Source of the DNA: an uncultured Treponema sp.
GTDB taxonomy: Bacteria; Spirochaetota; Spirochaetia; Treponematales; Treponemataceae
DNA: 13,899 nt
Direction of reading: 5' to 3'
Assembly: GCA_937885175.1 (NCBI GenBank)
Contig: CAKZZO010000125.1
Coordinates: 1-13,899 of the forward strand
Shown piece by piece: positions 1 through 7,781 of this stretch (the first letter of the stretch is position 1; every line of letters begins with the position of its first letter). Under the pieces are notes generated by a model. The model had not been told where the DNA came from and ran no database searches. It worked only from the letters and a program-made list of their open reading frames with translations. The position numbers and the translations under genes were made by a program.

Positions 1-1
1 A

Positions 2-2116
2 ACTCCTACGCCTAATACTCTTACCGTATCAAACAACGCGTTCACTTTCACCAGTGCAAACGGCCTGACAATCAAGTTTGACGAAGCAGAAGACGATGGA
101 AAATCTGATGCAGATTTGGTAGCAGAGGCAAACAAGGCGTTGATTGCTGGTGACTATGACACCACCCTTGCAAAATTTCAGGCAGCCTACAAGAAAAATC
201 CCAGCGATGCAAACAAAATCTACTACGCACTTACCGAACTTGCAACACTCAGTGCCGACAAAGATTTGACGAATATCATCAAAAACAAACTTGGTGTCAC
301 AGATTATCCTGCCACACTGAACGCGCTTTTGAGCACCGACTGGTTCAAGAACTACCCGAAATACAAGACACTAACTGCCTATGAATTTAATAAAAACACG
401 GATGGTAGTTATATTCGCGTTTCTGGTACACCAACAAATGATTATAATTCTAGTACCTCATATTATTACTATGTTTTATATGAAGGTGATTGGATATGTT
501 GCGATGACTATTGGTCATACACAAGTACAAAAGAAAAATATCTTACTGATGTAAAACCGGATGCCAACGGCTCTTATATGATTTATTTAAGTAGTTATAA
601 CAACTTACTTGCAGAAAAAGCCGCCTCAGGATATTTGTATGCTTGTAATTATAATTATACTAGTGGAGAGTACGTCTTTACAAAATCAGATACCACCGGT
701 TCTTATTTGTATAATTTTTATGTTCGCATGACTGGAACGGAAGCGACATCCTCATCTGAAAATAGTATAGGTTCTTCTTATTATGGTGATTGTTATAAAT
801 TAAATGATGGAACGTGGTCATCTACTTCTTGCTATCTGACAGACTATGCTCTTTCAGACGACGGAAATTACCTTGTTCCCTTCAGTAGTTATGCACAGAC
901 TATGCTTGCCGACACAAAAACAAAAGTTGCCGACTACTTATATGATTACCGCAATAGCAATGATTATAAAAAACCTGTTCTTGGTGCAGCGATTTACATT
1001 CCTGGTCTTTCCCTTCCAGATTGGGTTAAAGATAATGATTACTACAAAAGTACGCTTGTTGGCACAACACAGACTTACACAACATGGCTGTATCTCTTGT
1101 ATGCAAATGCCGTAACAGGCCATGAAAGTGGCTTTAATGAGACAATTGACTCGCTTCTTTCAATCTTCCACAAAAAGAGCGAAACCATCAAAGGTCTTGT
1201 AGATTCACTTGGAACAGGAAAAGCCACACTTGAATCTTCGTTGATTACGCATTTCAACCTTACAAAAATTCTTGGTGATGACAGCATTGAGTTCGGCAAA
1301 ACGGAAATGAATGTGCTTGTTTCTGCTCTTGAAGGCATTGAGGCTGTACTGAACTATGCCGCTTCCTATGATTTGAGCGGAAACGTAAAGGCTGCCGAAG
1401 TTGGCTATGACGGAACAGCGGTGGACTTGCTGAACATCATAAATGACTGTGTAACGGCAAAGACGCTTGCAGTCCATGATGCAGAAAAGATGACTACATC
1501 AAAAGCACTGTTCACTGACGCACTTACTCGTCTTATCGCAAGTTATGAGGAAATCAAAACCTCAAACAACTATCCGCAAGCGGCAAAGGACATGATTGCA
1601 GAATACGGTGACTTTATCTATGACGGAGCCAAAAAAGCAAAATCCGCCATCGAAACTGGCACTGTACTGTATGTTCCTAAAACAATGAACGAAAAATCCT
1701 TCCCAACGAGCGCAGAAAATGCACTGTTCGGCATTGATATGGGAAAAATCTTTACGGCTGGTTACTTTACCAAACTCATTGAACGTACTGAAAACATGGA
1801 GAATGTTCAGTTCTATTACATTCGTGAAGAATTAAAATATGGTTCTTCCACAAACTACAAAGCTGTAACAACAGAGAGTGAGCCGACCCCAATAGAAGAC
1901 ATTCCATCTTTCTTCTCCTCAACCGTAAGCGATGCAGGAAATACCTATGCAGATTCAACGTCAATTGAAATTCGTTATCACGTCGGCATTCTGGCAAATC
2001 AAAAAATCATAACTGATGCCCTGCCAGGTGTAGCTATTGATGTTGTTAATGAGTTGCGCTTTATGCGGTTGTTCAGAATTAAAAGGTTTGAAAATTCAGT
2101 AGCGATTACATACTAA
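2..2116 (+). CDS. Large exported/lipoprotein-like protein of unknown function, 5' end outside window
   Basis: The reading frame is open from base 2, so the gene starts upstream of the window; the TTG at 116 lies inside the open frame and is not a convincing start. About 704 residues are visible. After a Thr/Ser/Asn-rich stretch comes a helical TPR-like segment (ALIAGDYDTTLAKFQAAYKK followed by NPSDANKIYYALTELATL), a pattern I associate with large Treponema lipoproteins. A Tyr/Ser-rich, AT-rich middle (about bases 390-920) contains two copies of a module (see the repeat entry). A mostly helical C-terminal half follows (about 950-2116). The last ~20 residues are basic and unlike the rest, so a small 3' change is possible. 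The stop is 4 nt before the barrel-like gene at 2121, so the two are probably co-transcribed and act together at the cell surface. Function is unknown; an envelope location is inferred, since the signal peptide is not in the window. Confidence 0.75.
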   Translation, partial: TPTPNTLTVSNNAFTFTSANGLTIKFDEAEDDGKSDADLVAEANKALIAGDYDTTLAKFQAAYKKNPSDANKIYYALTELATLSADKDLTNIIKNKLGVTDYPATLNALLSTDWFKNYPKYKTLTAYEFNKNTDGSYIRVSGTPTNDYNSSTSYYYYVLYEGDWICCDDYWSYTSTKEKYLTDVKPDANGSYMIYLSSYNNLLAEKAASGYLYACNYNYTSGEYVFTKSDTTGSYLYNFYVRMTGTEATSSSENSIGSSYYGDCYKLNDGTWSSTSCYLTDYALSDDGNYLVPFSSYAQTMLADTKTKVADYLYDYRNSNDYKKPVLGAAIYIPGLSLPDWVKDNDYYKSTLVGTTQTYTTWLYLLYANAVTGHESGFNETIDSLLSIFHKKSETIKGLVDSLGTGKATLESSLITHFNLTKILGDDSIEFGKTEMNVLVSALEGIEAVLNYAASYDLSGNVKAAEVGYDGTAVDLLNIINDCVTAKTLAVHDAEKMTTSKALFTDALTRLIASYEEIKTSNNYPQAAKDMIAEYGDFIYDGAKKAKSAIETGTVLYVPKTMNEKSFPTSAENALFGIDMGKIFTAGYFTKLIERTENMENVQFYYIREELKYGSSTNYKAVTTESEPTPIEDIPSFFSSTVSDAGNTYADSTSIEIRYHVGILANQKIITDALPGVAIDVVNELRFMRLFRIKRFENSVAITY
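404..921 (+). repeat. Two diverged copies of a ~75-residue module inside the large protein
   Basis: Copy A covers about 404-621 and copy B about 704-915. Each begins with Gly-Ser-Tyr and a strand of the type YIRVSGT (A) or FYVRMTGT (B). Each continues through a Tyr/Ser-rich stretch with Cys and Trp residues and ends in a matching block: YLTDVKPDANGSYMIYLSSY then LLAEK in A, and YLTDYALSDDGNYLVPFSSY then MLADTK in B. The two are clearly related in protein but diverged in DNA. They read as small beta-rich units inserted between the helical N- and C-terminal parts. Confidence 0.6.
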
Positions 2117-2120
2117 CTGC

Positions 2121-3413
2121 ATGAAAAGATGCTTTCTTATCGTTCCCGTGCTTTTTGTTTGTGCGGGAACGATTTTTTCTGAAATTACATTTTCCCCTGA
2201 TATTTCGCTATCACCATCATTAGATTCTCGTTTTGGATTTTTACTCTATGAAAATGACAATCTCAGTTGGTTTCATACAGAACGCTTGGATGCTACTCTA
2301 AAAGCAAGAGATAATACATTTTCCTTAGGTGGTCGCTATTTGTATGGAAAATCACCACACGCATTGTGCAATGGCAATATGCATGCTGGTTCTGCTGATT
2401 TTACTTTTTCTCGGGATTTTTATACAGTTCGTGCAGGTTTCGGTGCCTTTACTTTTCCTGATGCAATACAGGTTCTCAAGGGAAAGCCAAAATTTAGCCT
2501 AAAAGATTCTGGTGGATTTTTTGCAACAACAGGCGGAACGCTTGATTTCAGTCTTTTTGGTAAGGAATGGAGTATTGCCGCAGACTTTCTTTTTTCAAAA
2601 GCCAATGTTGAAAGCGGCGACATGTATTATTTTTATGGCAATCCCGACAGTTTGTTTCTTTTCGGTGGCAAATCGTCTCTTTTCATGCCGTATGGATTTG
2701 AATTATTTGGGTTTGGTGGCTATTTTTCAACCGAACTAAATACAAGCAAAAAAACAACGGTCGGAAATTTGTACGCTCACATGATTTCCTTTTTTGTTGC
2801 AAAATCATTTTCTGTTTCATTATTAGACTCATTTTCTGTAAAACCTTATGTGGGCTATGTGTACCTTTCTGCCACTGGTGATACCATGCTAACATCAAAA
2901 AACCAAACCTATAGTCTTTTTCCATATAAATACATTGGCGGAGAATTTGATGAAGGAATGCATTTCATTTCTTTAGGTAACTCTTTTGCATTAAAAAAAG
3001 GCGGCTTTGATTTTTCTCTTGATTTTCTCTGGCTTTTCTGTGTTAAAAATACAGCATCAGGTACATATACATATTTATTTAAGGAAAATCTCTTTTTTGA
3101 CGGCAGTTCGGATAGCGGTAATCTTCCTCTTCCAGATACTGGAGGCATACACATTTTTGCAGGAATCGCCGAAGTATCTTATCGATTTTCAGTTCACAAG
3201 CATTTTGTTCCGACCCTGCGCCTCACAAAAATGATTGCCGCGGCTATTCTCAATAAAGAAACAACAGACTTTTTGCATTCGGCATTTTCTACATACTCAA
3301 CGGTATCAACTCCATCATCGGGCAGCAGTTCAGATGACTCATCATTTGACACAGAAATGCTAAAAAAAGCCCTTCTTTCTGGCACAAGTATATCACTAAA
3401 GATTGAATTTTAA
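2121..3413 (+). CDS. Exported beta-barrel-like outer membrane protein, function unknown
   Basis: 430 residues. The N-terminus (MKRCFLIVPVLFVCAGTIFS, then EITFSP) is a classic signal peptide with a likely signal peptidase I site near residue 20. The mature protein is rich in Gly, Ser and aromatic residues in alternating short strands (for example FGFLLY, FSLGGRYLYG, YTVRAGFGAF) and ends ...SISLKIEF-stop. A terminal aromatic residue on an amphipathic strand is the usual signature of a Bam-inserted outer membrane barrel. A Ser/Asp-rich linker (about residues 395-412) precedes the final strand. No Shine-Dalgarno is visible before the ATG and the upstream stop is 4 nt away, so translational coupling with the preceding gene is likely. 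A role as surface porin, adhesin or partner of the upstream protein is possible; I do not recognise a specific family. Confidence 0.75.
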   Translation: MKRCFLIVPVLFVCAGTIFSEITFSPDISLSPSLDSRFGFLLYENDNLSWFHTERLDATLKARDNTFSLGGRYLYGKSPHALCNGNMHAGSADFTFSRDFYTVRAGFGAFTFPDAIQVLKGKPKFSLKDSGGFFATTGGTLDFSLFGKEWSIAADFLFSKANVESGDMYYFYGNPDSLFLFGGKSSLFMPYGFELFGFGGYFSTELNTSKKTTVGNLYAHMISFFVAKSFSVSLLDSFSVKPYVGYVYLSATGDTMLTSKNQTYSLFPYKYIGGEFDEGMHFISLGNSFALKKGGFDFSLDFLWLFCVKNTASGTYTYLFKENLFFDGSSDSGNLPLPDTGGIHIFAGIAEVSYRFSVHKHFVPTLRLTKMIAAAILNKETTDFLHSAFSTYSTVSTPSSGSSSDDSSFDTEMLKKALLSGTSISLKIEF

Positions 3414-3415
3414 AA

Positions 3416-3453
3416 ACTAACTACCGATAGTTTCAAAACTATCGGTAGTTAGT
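3416..3453. terminator. Perfect 18-bp-arm hairpin between convergent genes
   Basis: Arms 3416-3433 and 3436-3453 are exact reverse complements (core ACTAACTACCGATAGTTT), separated by only 2 nt, so the effective loop is a few bases larger. It lies 2 nt after the plus-strand stop and 7 nt beyond the minus-strand stop. Read on the minus strand it is followed by a T-rich run (AGTTTTTAAAATT), so it fits an intrinsic terminator for the ATPase gene. On the plus strand there is no T-tract after it, but a stem this long may still stop or stabilise the upstream transcript. Confidence 0.75.
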
Positions 3454-3460
3454 AAATGCC

Positions 3461-4678
3461 TTACCCCAGCTCTTTCCCGCAGAAAAATTCAATCGCATTG
3501 ACGTGCCTTACGCCGTTAAAATCCTCGTTGGTCGTTTTGTCCAGCGTAATCAGAACGCAGGGATAGGAATCCCGCAGACGGGTAAAGGGTTTTAATTCCC
3601 GCTCCAGAGTCTCTTCTGATTTTACACTTTCGGCGACCTGCACATAGTGAATCGATGACGGCGTTTTTGCCACGAAGTCTATTTCCATGTCACCGATTTT
3701 TCCTGTGTAGAGTTCATATTTCCGCCTTTTGAGTTCGAGAAAAACGAGAGTTTCCAGAATATGTCCTGTGTCGATGTTGCGGTAGCCCAAAAGCATGTTC
3801 CGCAGGCCCGTGTCGGCGATGTAGTATTTTGAGAGCGTTTTGAGATATTCCTTGCCCTTGATGTCGTAGCGGCCGACTTTGTAGACCATGAAACATTCTT
3901 CAAGGTAGTGCATGTAGTTTTCCACCGTGGGCTGGCTGACTTTCCGCCCGCCGGAAGTGAGTGTGTCGCTGATTTTTTTTGAGGTGCAGATGTTGGCCGT
4001 GTTTGCGAACATAAAGCGGATGACGGCTTCCAGCGCTGGAAGGTCGTTTATCTGATGACGGGCCGAGATGTCTTTGAGAAGAATTGTGTTGTAAACGCCG
4101 TTCAGGTATTGATTCACATTTTCCGCATTGTTTTTTAGCTGAACCGTAAAGGGCAGGCTCCCAAAGCGAACATAATCAGCATAGCACTGCTCCGTGTCTC
4201 CTGTTGCCAGTCCCTGTTCACCCCGCTCGTGCAGGTATTCCCGGAATGAAAAAGGCTGCATGTCAATCGTGACATAGCGTCCGCTAAGAAGCGTGGCAAG
4301 TTCGCCGCTCAAAAGGTCAGAGTTTGAGCCAGTTATGTAGATGTCGGTATTTTTTTTGTTGAAAAGGGAATCCACCGCTTTCTGAAAATTCGGGCAAAGC
4401 TGCACTTCATCAAGGAAGATATAAGTCATTTTGCCGTCAATAAGCTGGGATTTTATCGTTTCATACAGGACTTTGTAATCAAGGAGGGCTTCGTTTTCAA
4501 GCTCGTCCAGACGGTAATGGACGATTTGATTTTCAGGGATTCCGTTTACCTTCAGTTCCTCGATGATTTGCTCCATCAAGAAGGACTTTCCGCACCGGCG
4601 CATTCCCGTGAGAACCTTGATAATCTGCTTGTCTTTGAAGGCATAAACCTGCTCAAAATAATCGTTTCGACTTGTCAT
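3461..4678 (-). CDS. AAA+ family ATPase with C-terminal DUF4143 domain
   Basis: 405 residues, the usual length for this family (COG1373-like). The N-terminal ATPase domain has a Walker A GMRRCGKS (residues 25-32), a Walker B YIFLDEVQ (86-93) and a sensor-like ITGSNSDLLS (115-124) followed by an LSGRY segment. The C-terminal part contains a winged-helix-like stretch (ISDTLTSGGRKVSQPTVENY) and the DUF4143 nuclease-like core (FLELKRRKYELYTGK, then EIDFVA). All core motifs are intact. The cellular role of the family is not established; members are common in gut bacteria, often as isolated, variably distributed genes. The ATG at 4678 lacks a clear Shine-Dalgarno. Its leader carries the last, partial unit of the palindromic repeat array, so that array may affect its expression. 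By eye its GC content is higher than that of the plus-strand neighbours, which would fit horizontal acquisition. Confidence 0.88.
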   Translation of the reverse strand: MTSRNDYFEQVYAFKDKQIIKVLTGMRRCGKSFLMEQIIEELKVNGIPENQIVHYRLDELENEALLDYKVLYETIKSQLIDGKMTYIFLDEVQLCPNFQKAVDSLFNKKNTDIYITGSNSDLLSGELATLLSGRYVTIDMQPFSFREYLHERGEQGLATGDTEQCYADYVRFGSLPFTVQLKNNAENVNQYLNGVYNTILLKDISARHQINDLPALEAVIRFMFANTANICTSKKISDTLTSGGRKVSQPTVENYMHYLEECFMVYKVGRYDIKGKEYLKTLSKYYIADTGLRNMLLGYRNIDTGHILETLVFLELKRRKYELYTGKIGDMEIDFVAKTPSSIHYVQVAESVKSEETLERELKPFTRLRDSYPCVLITLDKTTNEDFNGVRHVNAIEFFCGKELG

Positions 4679-4685
4679 TTTATCT

Positions 4686-4830
4686 AAGTATACTTTGAAA
4701 ACTTTAAAAAATCAAGAGTTTTCAAAGTATACTTTGAAAACTTTAAAAATAAGGAGTTTTCAAAATACACTTTGAAAACTTTAAAAAAATAAGGAGTTTT
4801 CTAAATGAACTTAGAAAACTCCTTAATATC
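4686..4830. repeat. Tandem array of 38-40 bp units, each containing a palindrome
   Basis: Units recur at offsets of 39, 38 and 40 bp, with equivalent positions 4688, 4727, 4765 and 4805. The shared unit reads roughly GTATACTTTGAAAACTTTAA then AAA, AAGGA and GTTTTC. Three palindromes are present: 4717-4742 (perfect, 26 bp), 4755-4780 (10-bp arms, 6-nt centre) and 4790-4825 (15-bp arms, 6-nt centre). On the minus strand each is followed by a T-run: 6 T at 4706-4711, 5 T at 4745-4749 and 7 T at 4783-4789. The array fills the gap between the fprA stop and the ATPase start. It is not a CRISPR array: there are no variable spacers of constant length and the repeat itself is AT-rich and palindromic. 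Confidence 0.85.
4783..4825 (-). terminator. Intrinsic terminator of the flavodiiron gene
   Basis: The hairpin has perfect 15-bp arms 4790-4804 and 4811-4825 around the loop ATGAAC. On the minus strand it is followed directly by seven T residues (4789-4783). It starts 32 nt past the fprA stop. It is the first hairpin reached by transcription from fprA and is followed by two more hairpin plus T-run units of the same design. Confidence 0.75.
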
Positions 4831-4856
4831 TTTCAGCGTACTATGATGATTTATTT

Positions 4857-6017
4857 TTATCCCAACAACTCATCCGCAAGTTTTTCAAGTTGTGCCACAG
4901 TGTCTGCTGTCATCGCGATTTTTACGGTTACTTTTGTGTCGCAAATCGTAATGTTCTTGCTTTCTGCAAACATGGCGGTCATGCCCTTGATTGCCAGTGG
5001 TGCCCAACTGCCGTTTTCAATAAAGGCGATTTTTCTGTTCTGGTAATTGCGTTCTGTCAGATGCTCAATAAATTCCCGCATTGTGGGGAAGATGCCGCCG
5101 TTGTAGGTGGTGGTGGCAAGGACAAGTTTTCCGTAACGGAAGGCATCTTCTACGCACTCGTAGGTGTCTTCACGGGCAAGGTCGGAAATCGCCACCTTTG
5201 GGCAACCCTTTGCCTTGAGAATTTCAGCAAGTTTTTCTGCTACCTGCTTGGTGTTTCCGTAGACTGAAGTATATGCAATCGTCACACCTTCGCTTTCCAC
5301 GCCATAGCTTGACCAAGTGTTGTAGGTATCCAAATAGTATTTAATATCATCATTCAGGACGGGGCCATGGAGTGGAGCAATTGTTTTGATTTCAAGCCCA
5401 GCGGCCTTTTTGAGGACGGCCTGCACGTTTGCGCCGAATTTTCCTACGATGCCAAAGTAATAACGACGAGCTTCGCAAGCCCAGCCTTCCGGGTCATCAT
5501 AATCATTTGCACCGAATTTGCCGAATGCATCTGCACTGAACAGCACTTTGTCTGTCTTGTCGTAGGTAAAGAGAACTTCTGGCCAATGCACGCTGGGTGC
5601 ACCGATAAACTGCAAGACATGTTTTCCCAGTTCCAAAGTTGCTCCCTCTGCCACGACAACCTGTTTGTCTGCAAAGTCTGTGCCAAAATAATTTTTCATC
5701 AGGTTAAATGCCATTTTTGAAGAAACGATTTTTGCATTGGGATAGGTCTCAACAAAACGTTTTATGTTTGCACTGTGATCCATTTCCATGTGCTGAACTA
5801 CAAGATAATCAGGTGATTTTCCGTCCAGCGTGTTTTTGATGTTTGCAAGCCATGCCTCGCCAAAGTGGACATCTACGCTGTCCATAATTGCAATTTTATC
5901 ATCAAGAATCGCATATGAATTATATGCCATGCCATTAGGCACATCAAACTGACCTTCAAAAAGGTCGATTTCGTGGTCATCTACGCCAACATATTTGATT
6001 GAATCGGTAATCTGCAT
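4857..6017 (-). CDS. fprA: A-type flavoprotein (flavodiiron protein), O2 or NO reductase
   Basis: 386 residues, normal for the class A flavodiiron family: an N-terminal metallo-beta-lactamase-like diiron domain (about 1-240) and a C-terminal flavodoxin domain (about 245-386). The diiron ligands are all present: H76-x-E78-x-D80 in HMEMDH, H144 in SVHWPE, D163 in SADAFGKFG and H217 in PLHGPV. The FMN-binding loop is TSVYGNT (250-256). Such enzymes reduce O2 to water and/or NO to N2O in the cytoplasm of anaerobes, receiving electrons from rubredoxin or a related partner; none is visible here. I chose the ATG at 6017 because GGAG lies 6 nt upstream; the longer frame from a TTG at 6029 lacks such a site. 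A TATACT on the minus strand at 6049-6054 is a possible -10 box. The gene is divergent from uxaA with no evident functional link. Confidence 0.95.
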   Translation of the reverse strand: MQITDSIKYVGVDDHEIDLFEGQFDVPNGMAYNSYAILDDKIAIMDSVDVHFGEAWLANIKNTLDGKSPDYLVVQHMEMDHSANIKRFVETYPNAKIVSSKMAFNLMKNYFGTDFADKQVVVAEGATLELGKHVLQFIGAPSVHWPEVLFTYDKTDKVLFSADAFGKFGANDYDDPEGWACEARRYYFGIVGKFGANVQAVLKKAAGLEIKTIAPLHGPVLNDDIKYYLDTYNTWSSYGVESEGVTIAYTSVYGNTKQVAEKLAEILKAKGCPKVAISDLAREDTYECVEDAFRYGKLVLATTTYNGGIFPTMREFIEHLTERNYQNRKIAFIENGSWAPLAIKGMTAMFAESKNITICDTKVTVKIAMTADTVAQLEKLADELLG

Positions 6018-6074
6018 TTTATACTCCAAAGTAAAGAATTTCTCTCAAGTATAACACAGATTCATTTTTTTTCA

Positions 6075-6103
6075 TATACAATTTTATGTTCTTAGTATAT
6101 AAT
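6075..6103 (+). promoter_or_regulatory. Candidate sigma-70-type promoter of uxaA
   Basis: A consensus -10 TATAAT (6098-6103) has the -35-like TATACA (6075-6080, four of six consensus bases) at a 17-nt spacing. Transcription would start near 6110, giving a leader of about 24 nt that holds the GAGG ribosome site (6124-6127). The region is shared with the oppositely directed fprA promoter. Confidence 0.55.
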
Positions 6104-6133
6104 AGTAGCAACACTTTTTTAATGAGGTATCTA

Positions 6134-7702
6134 ATGAGCAAAATCGCCATCAGAATCAATCAGGCGGATCTTGTCGCTGTCGCGCTGGAACCGCTTTCAA
6201 AAGGAACTCAGGTTACGCTTGAGGCAATGGACGATGTTCCAGAAGTTACTGTCACCCTTCAAGAAGACATAACTGCAGGCCATAAATTCGCAATCAAAGA
6301 AATCAAAAAAGGCGAGCCAGTCATCAAATACGGTTATCCCATCGGCTCTGCTACCGAAGATATTGCCGTTGGTAAGCATGTTCACACTCACAACATTCAC
6401 ACTTTGCTTGAAGGCGAGCTTTCTTACACCTACGACGAGGCAAAGGCAAAAGCCGCTTACGATGCATGGTACAAAGATACCGAAAAACTTCGGGCAAATG
6501 TTCCCACGGTCAATGTGTACAAAAGGGCAGACGGCCGCGTGGGAAGCCGCAACGAAGTCTGGATTGTGCCTCTCGTCGGCTGTGTAAACCGCATTTCAGA
6601 AAAGCTGGCTATGTGGGCAAACGCCAAATTCTGTGACGGAGACCCCAAACCCAGCGAAAAAGGCGGACTGGAAGGATTTTTCACCTGGACGCATCCTTAC
6701 GGCTGTTCTCAGATGGGCGGCGACAAGGAAACGACTGCCACAATTCTTGCTGACCTGGTGCATCACCCCAATGCGGGCGGCGTTCTGGTCGTTTCCCTTG
6801 GCTGTGAAGAAAACAATGTTCCCTACTTCAAGGAATTCTTGGGCGAATACGACGAAAATCGCGTAAAATTCATGGTCACCCAGCAGTTTGAGGACGAGCT
6901 TGAAGAAGGCAAAAAATTACTCACCGAACTTGCCGACTACGCAAAGCAGTTCAAGCGCGAGGAAGCCCCCCTTACCGACATCGTGCTCGGCATGAAGTGT
7001 GGCGGCTCAGACGGCATGAGCGGAATTACCGCAAACGCTCTGATTGGCCGCATCTGTGACGCCATGACAGGAATGGGTGGCCGCGTCATGCTCACCGAAG
7101 TTCCTGAAATGTTCGGCGCCGAGCAGATGCTTATGAACCGCTGTGTAGACAAGGCCCGCTTCGACAAGACCGTAAACCTCATCAACGGATTCAAAGGCTA
7201 CTACGCACGACACAATCAGGTCTGCTACGAAAATCCGTCACCGGGAAACAAGGCCGGCGGCATCACCACTTTGGAAGACAAGTCTTTGGGCTGCGTTCAG
7301 AAGGGCGGGAAAGCCCCTGTCACAGGCGTTTTGAAGTATGGTGAGCGGCTACCGCAAAACGTAACAGGACTCACCCTGCTTGAAGGACCGGGCAACGACA
7401 TCGTTTCCACCACCGACATGACGGCAGCAGGCGCAAACATCATCCTCTTTTCAACAGGACGGGGAACACCGCTGGGAGCCCCCGTTCCAACAGTCAAAAT
7501 CGCCACAAACCACCCCCTTGCACAGAACAAGCACGGCTGGATTGACTTTGACGCGGCCCGCCTTCTGGACGAGCCAAGCGATTCAGTCCGCGACGCACTT
7601 TTGCAGCAGATTATCGACATCGTTTCGGGAAGAGCCGTCACCAAAAACGAAAAGAACGGCTACCGCGAGATTGCGATTTTCAAGGACGGGGTTACGCTGT
7701 AA
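6134..7702 (+). CDS. uxaA: Altronate dehydratase family protein (UxaA)
   Basis: 522 residues with the two-part architecture of full-length UxaA: an N-terminal SAF domain (about 8-95, including the VHTHNIHT segment at 83-90) and the large altronate/galactarate dehydratase domain from about residue 125. Conserved Cys residues fit the metal or cluster binding of this family: C150 in PLVGC, C191 in THPYGCSQMGGD, C224 in SLGCEENN and C289 in GMKCGGSDG. The reaction is dehydration of D-altronate to 2-keto-3-deoxygluconate, a step in galacturonate (pectin) breakdown. Galactarate dehydratase is the closest alternative. I chose the ATG at 6134 (MSKIAIRIN...) because GAGG lies 6 nt upstream; a longer frame from 6086 would start inside the promoter. 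No other uronate gene is in the window, so it may be an isolated pathway gene. Confidence 0.9.
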   Translation: MSKIAIRINQADLVAVALEPLSKGTQVTLEAMDDVPEVTVTLQEDITAGHKFAIKEIKKGEPVIKYGYPIGSATEDIAVGKHVHTHNIHTLLEGELSYTYDEAKAKAAYDAWYKDTEKLRANVPTVNVYKRADGRVGSRNEVWIVPLVGCVNRISEKLAMWANAKFCDGDPKPSEKGGLEGFFTWTHPYGCSQMGGDKETTATILADLVHHPNAGGVLVVSLGCEENNVPYFKEFLGEYDENRVKFMVTQQFEDELEEGKKLLTELADYAKQFKREEAPLTDIVLGMKCGGSDGMSGITANALIGRICDAMTGMGGRVMLTEVPEMFGAEQMLMNRCVDKARFDKTVNLINGFKGYYARHNQVCYENPSPGNKAGGITTLEDKSLGCVQKGGKAPVTGVLKYGERLPQNVTGLTLLEGPGNDIVSTTDMTAAGANIILFSTGRGTPLGAPVPTVKIATNHPLAQNKHGWIDFDAARLLDEPSDSVRDALLQQIIDIVSGRAVTKNEKNGYREIAIFKDGVTL

Positions 7703-7730
7703 AAAACGACATCTTGTCGATTCTATAGCA

Positions 7731-7759
7731 AAGAGTTTGCGGATTTTCCGCAAACTCTT
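7731..7759 (+). terminator. Hairpin after uxaA without a T-tract
   Basis: Arms AAGAGTTTGCGGA (7731-7743) and its exact complement (7747-7759) enclose a 3-nt TTT loop, 28 nt after the uxaA stop. No run of T follows on the plus strand, so it is a weaker candidate for a factor-independent terminator. It separates uxaA from the glycosylation cluster. Confidence 0.55.
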
Positions 7760-7781
7760 ACACGTCTGATATATAAAACGT

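Noticed and set aside
116..118. TTG as the start of the first gene
   Set aside because: The same frame is open back to base 2 with protein-like sequence, so the gene begins before the window.
4686..4830. CRISPR array
   Set aside because: Units are contiguous and palindromic with no unique spacers, and no cas genes are present.
4890..5267. 125-residue plus-strand frame opposite fprA
   Set aside because: It is antisense to a well-conserved gene, with no ribosome site or recognisable protein features.
6018..6029. TTG start extending fprA by four residues
   Set aside because: The GGAG that serves the ATG at 6017 would lie inside this extension.
6086..6133. Upstream ATG extending uxaA by 16 residues
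   Set aside because: It would start inside the promoter region before the -10 box; GAGG at 6124-6127 correctly spaces the ATG at 6134, where family similarity begins.
7297..7644. 115-residue minus-strand frame opposite uxaA
   Set aside because: It is a shadow of the UxaA coding sequence on the other strand; its composition follows the sense codons.
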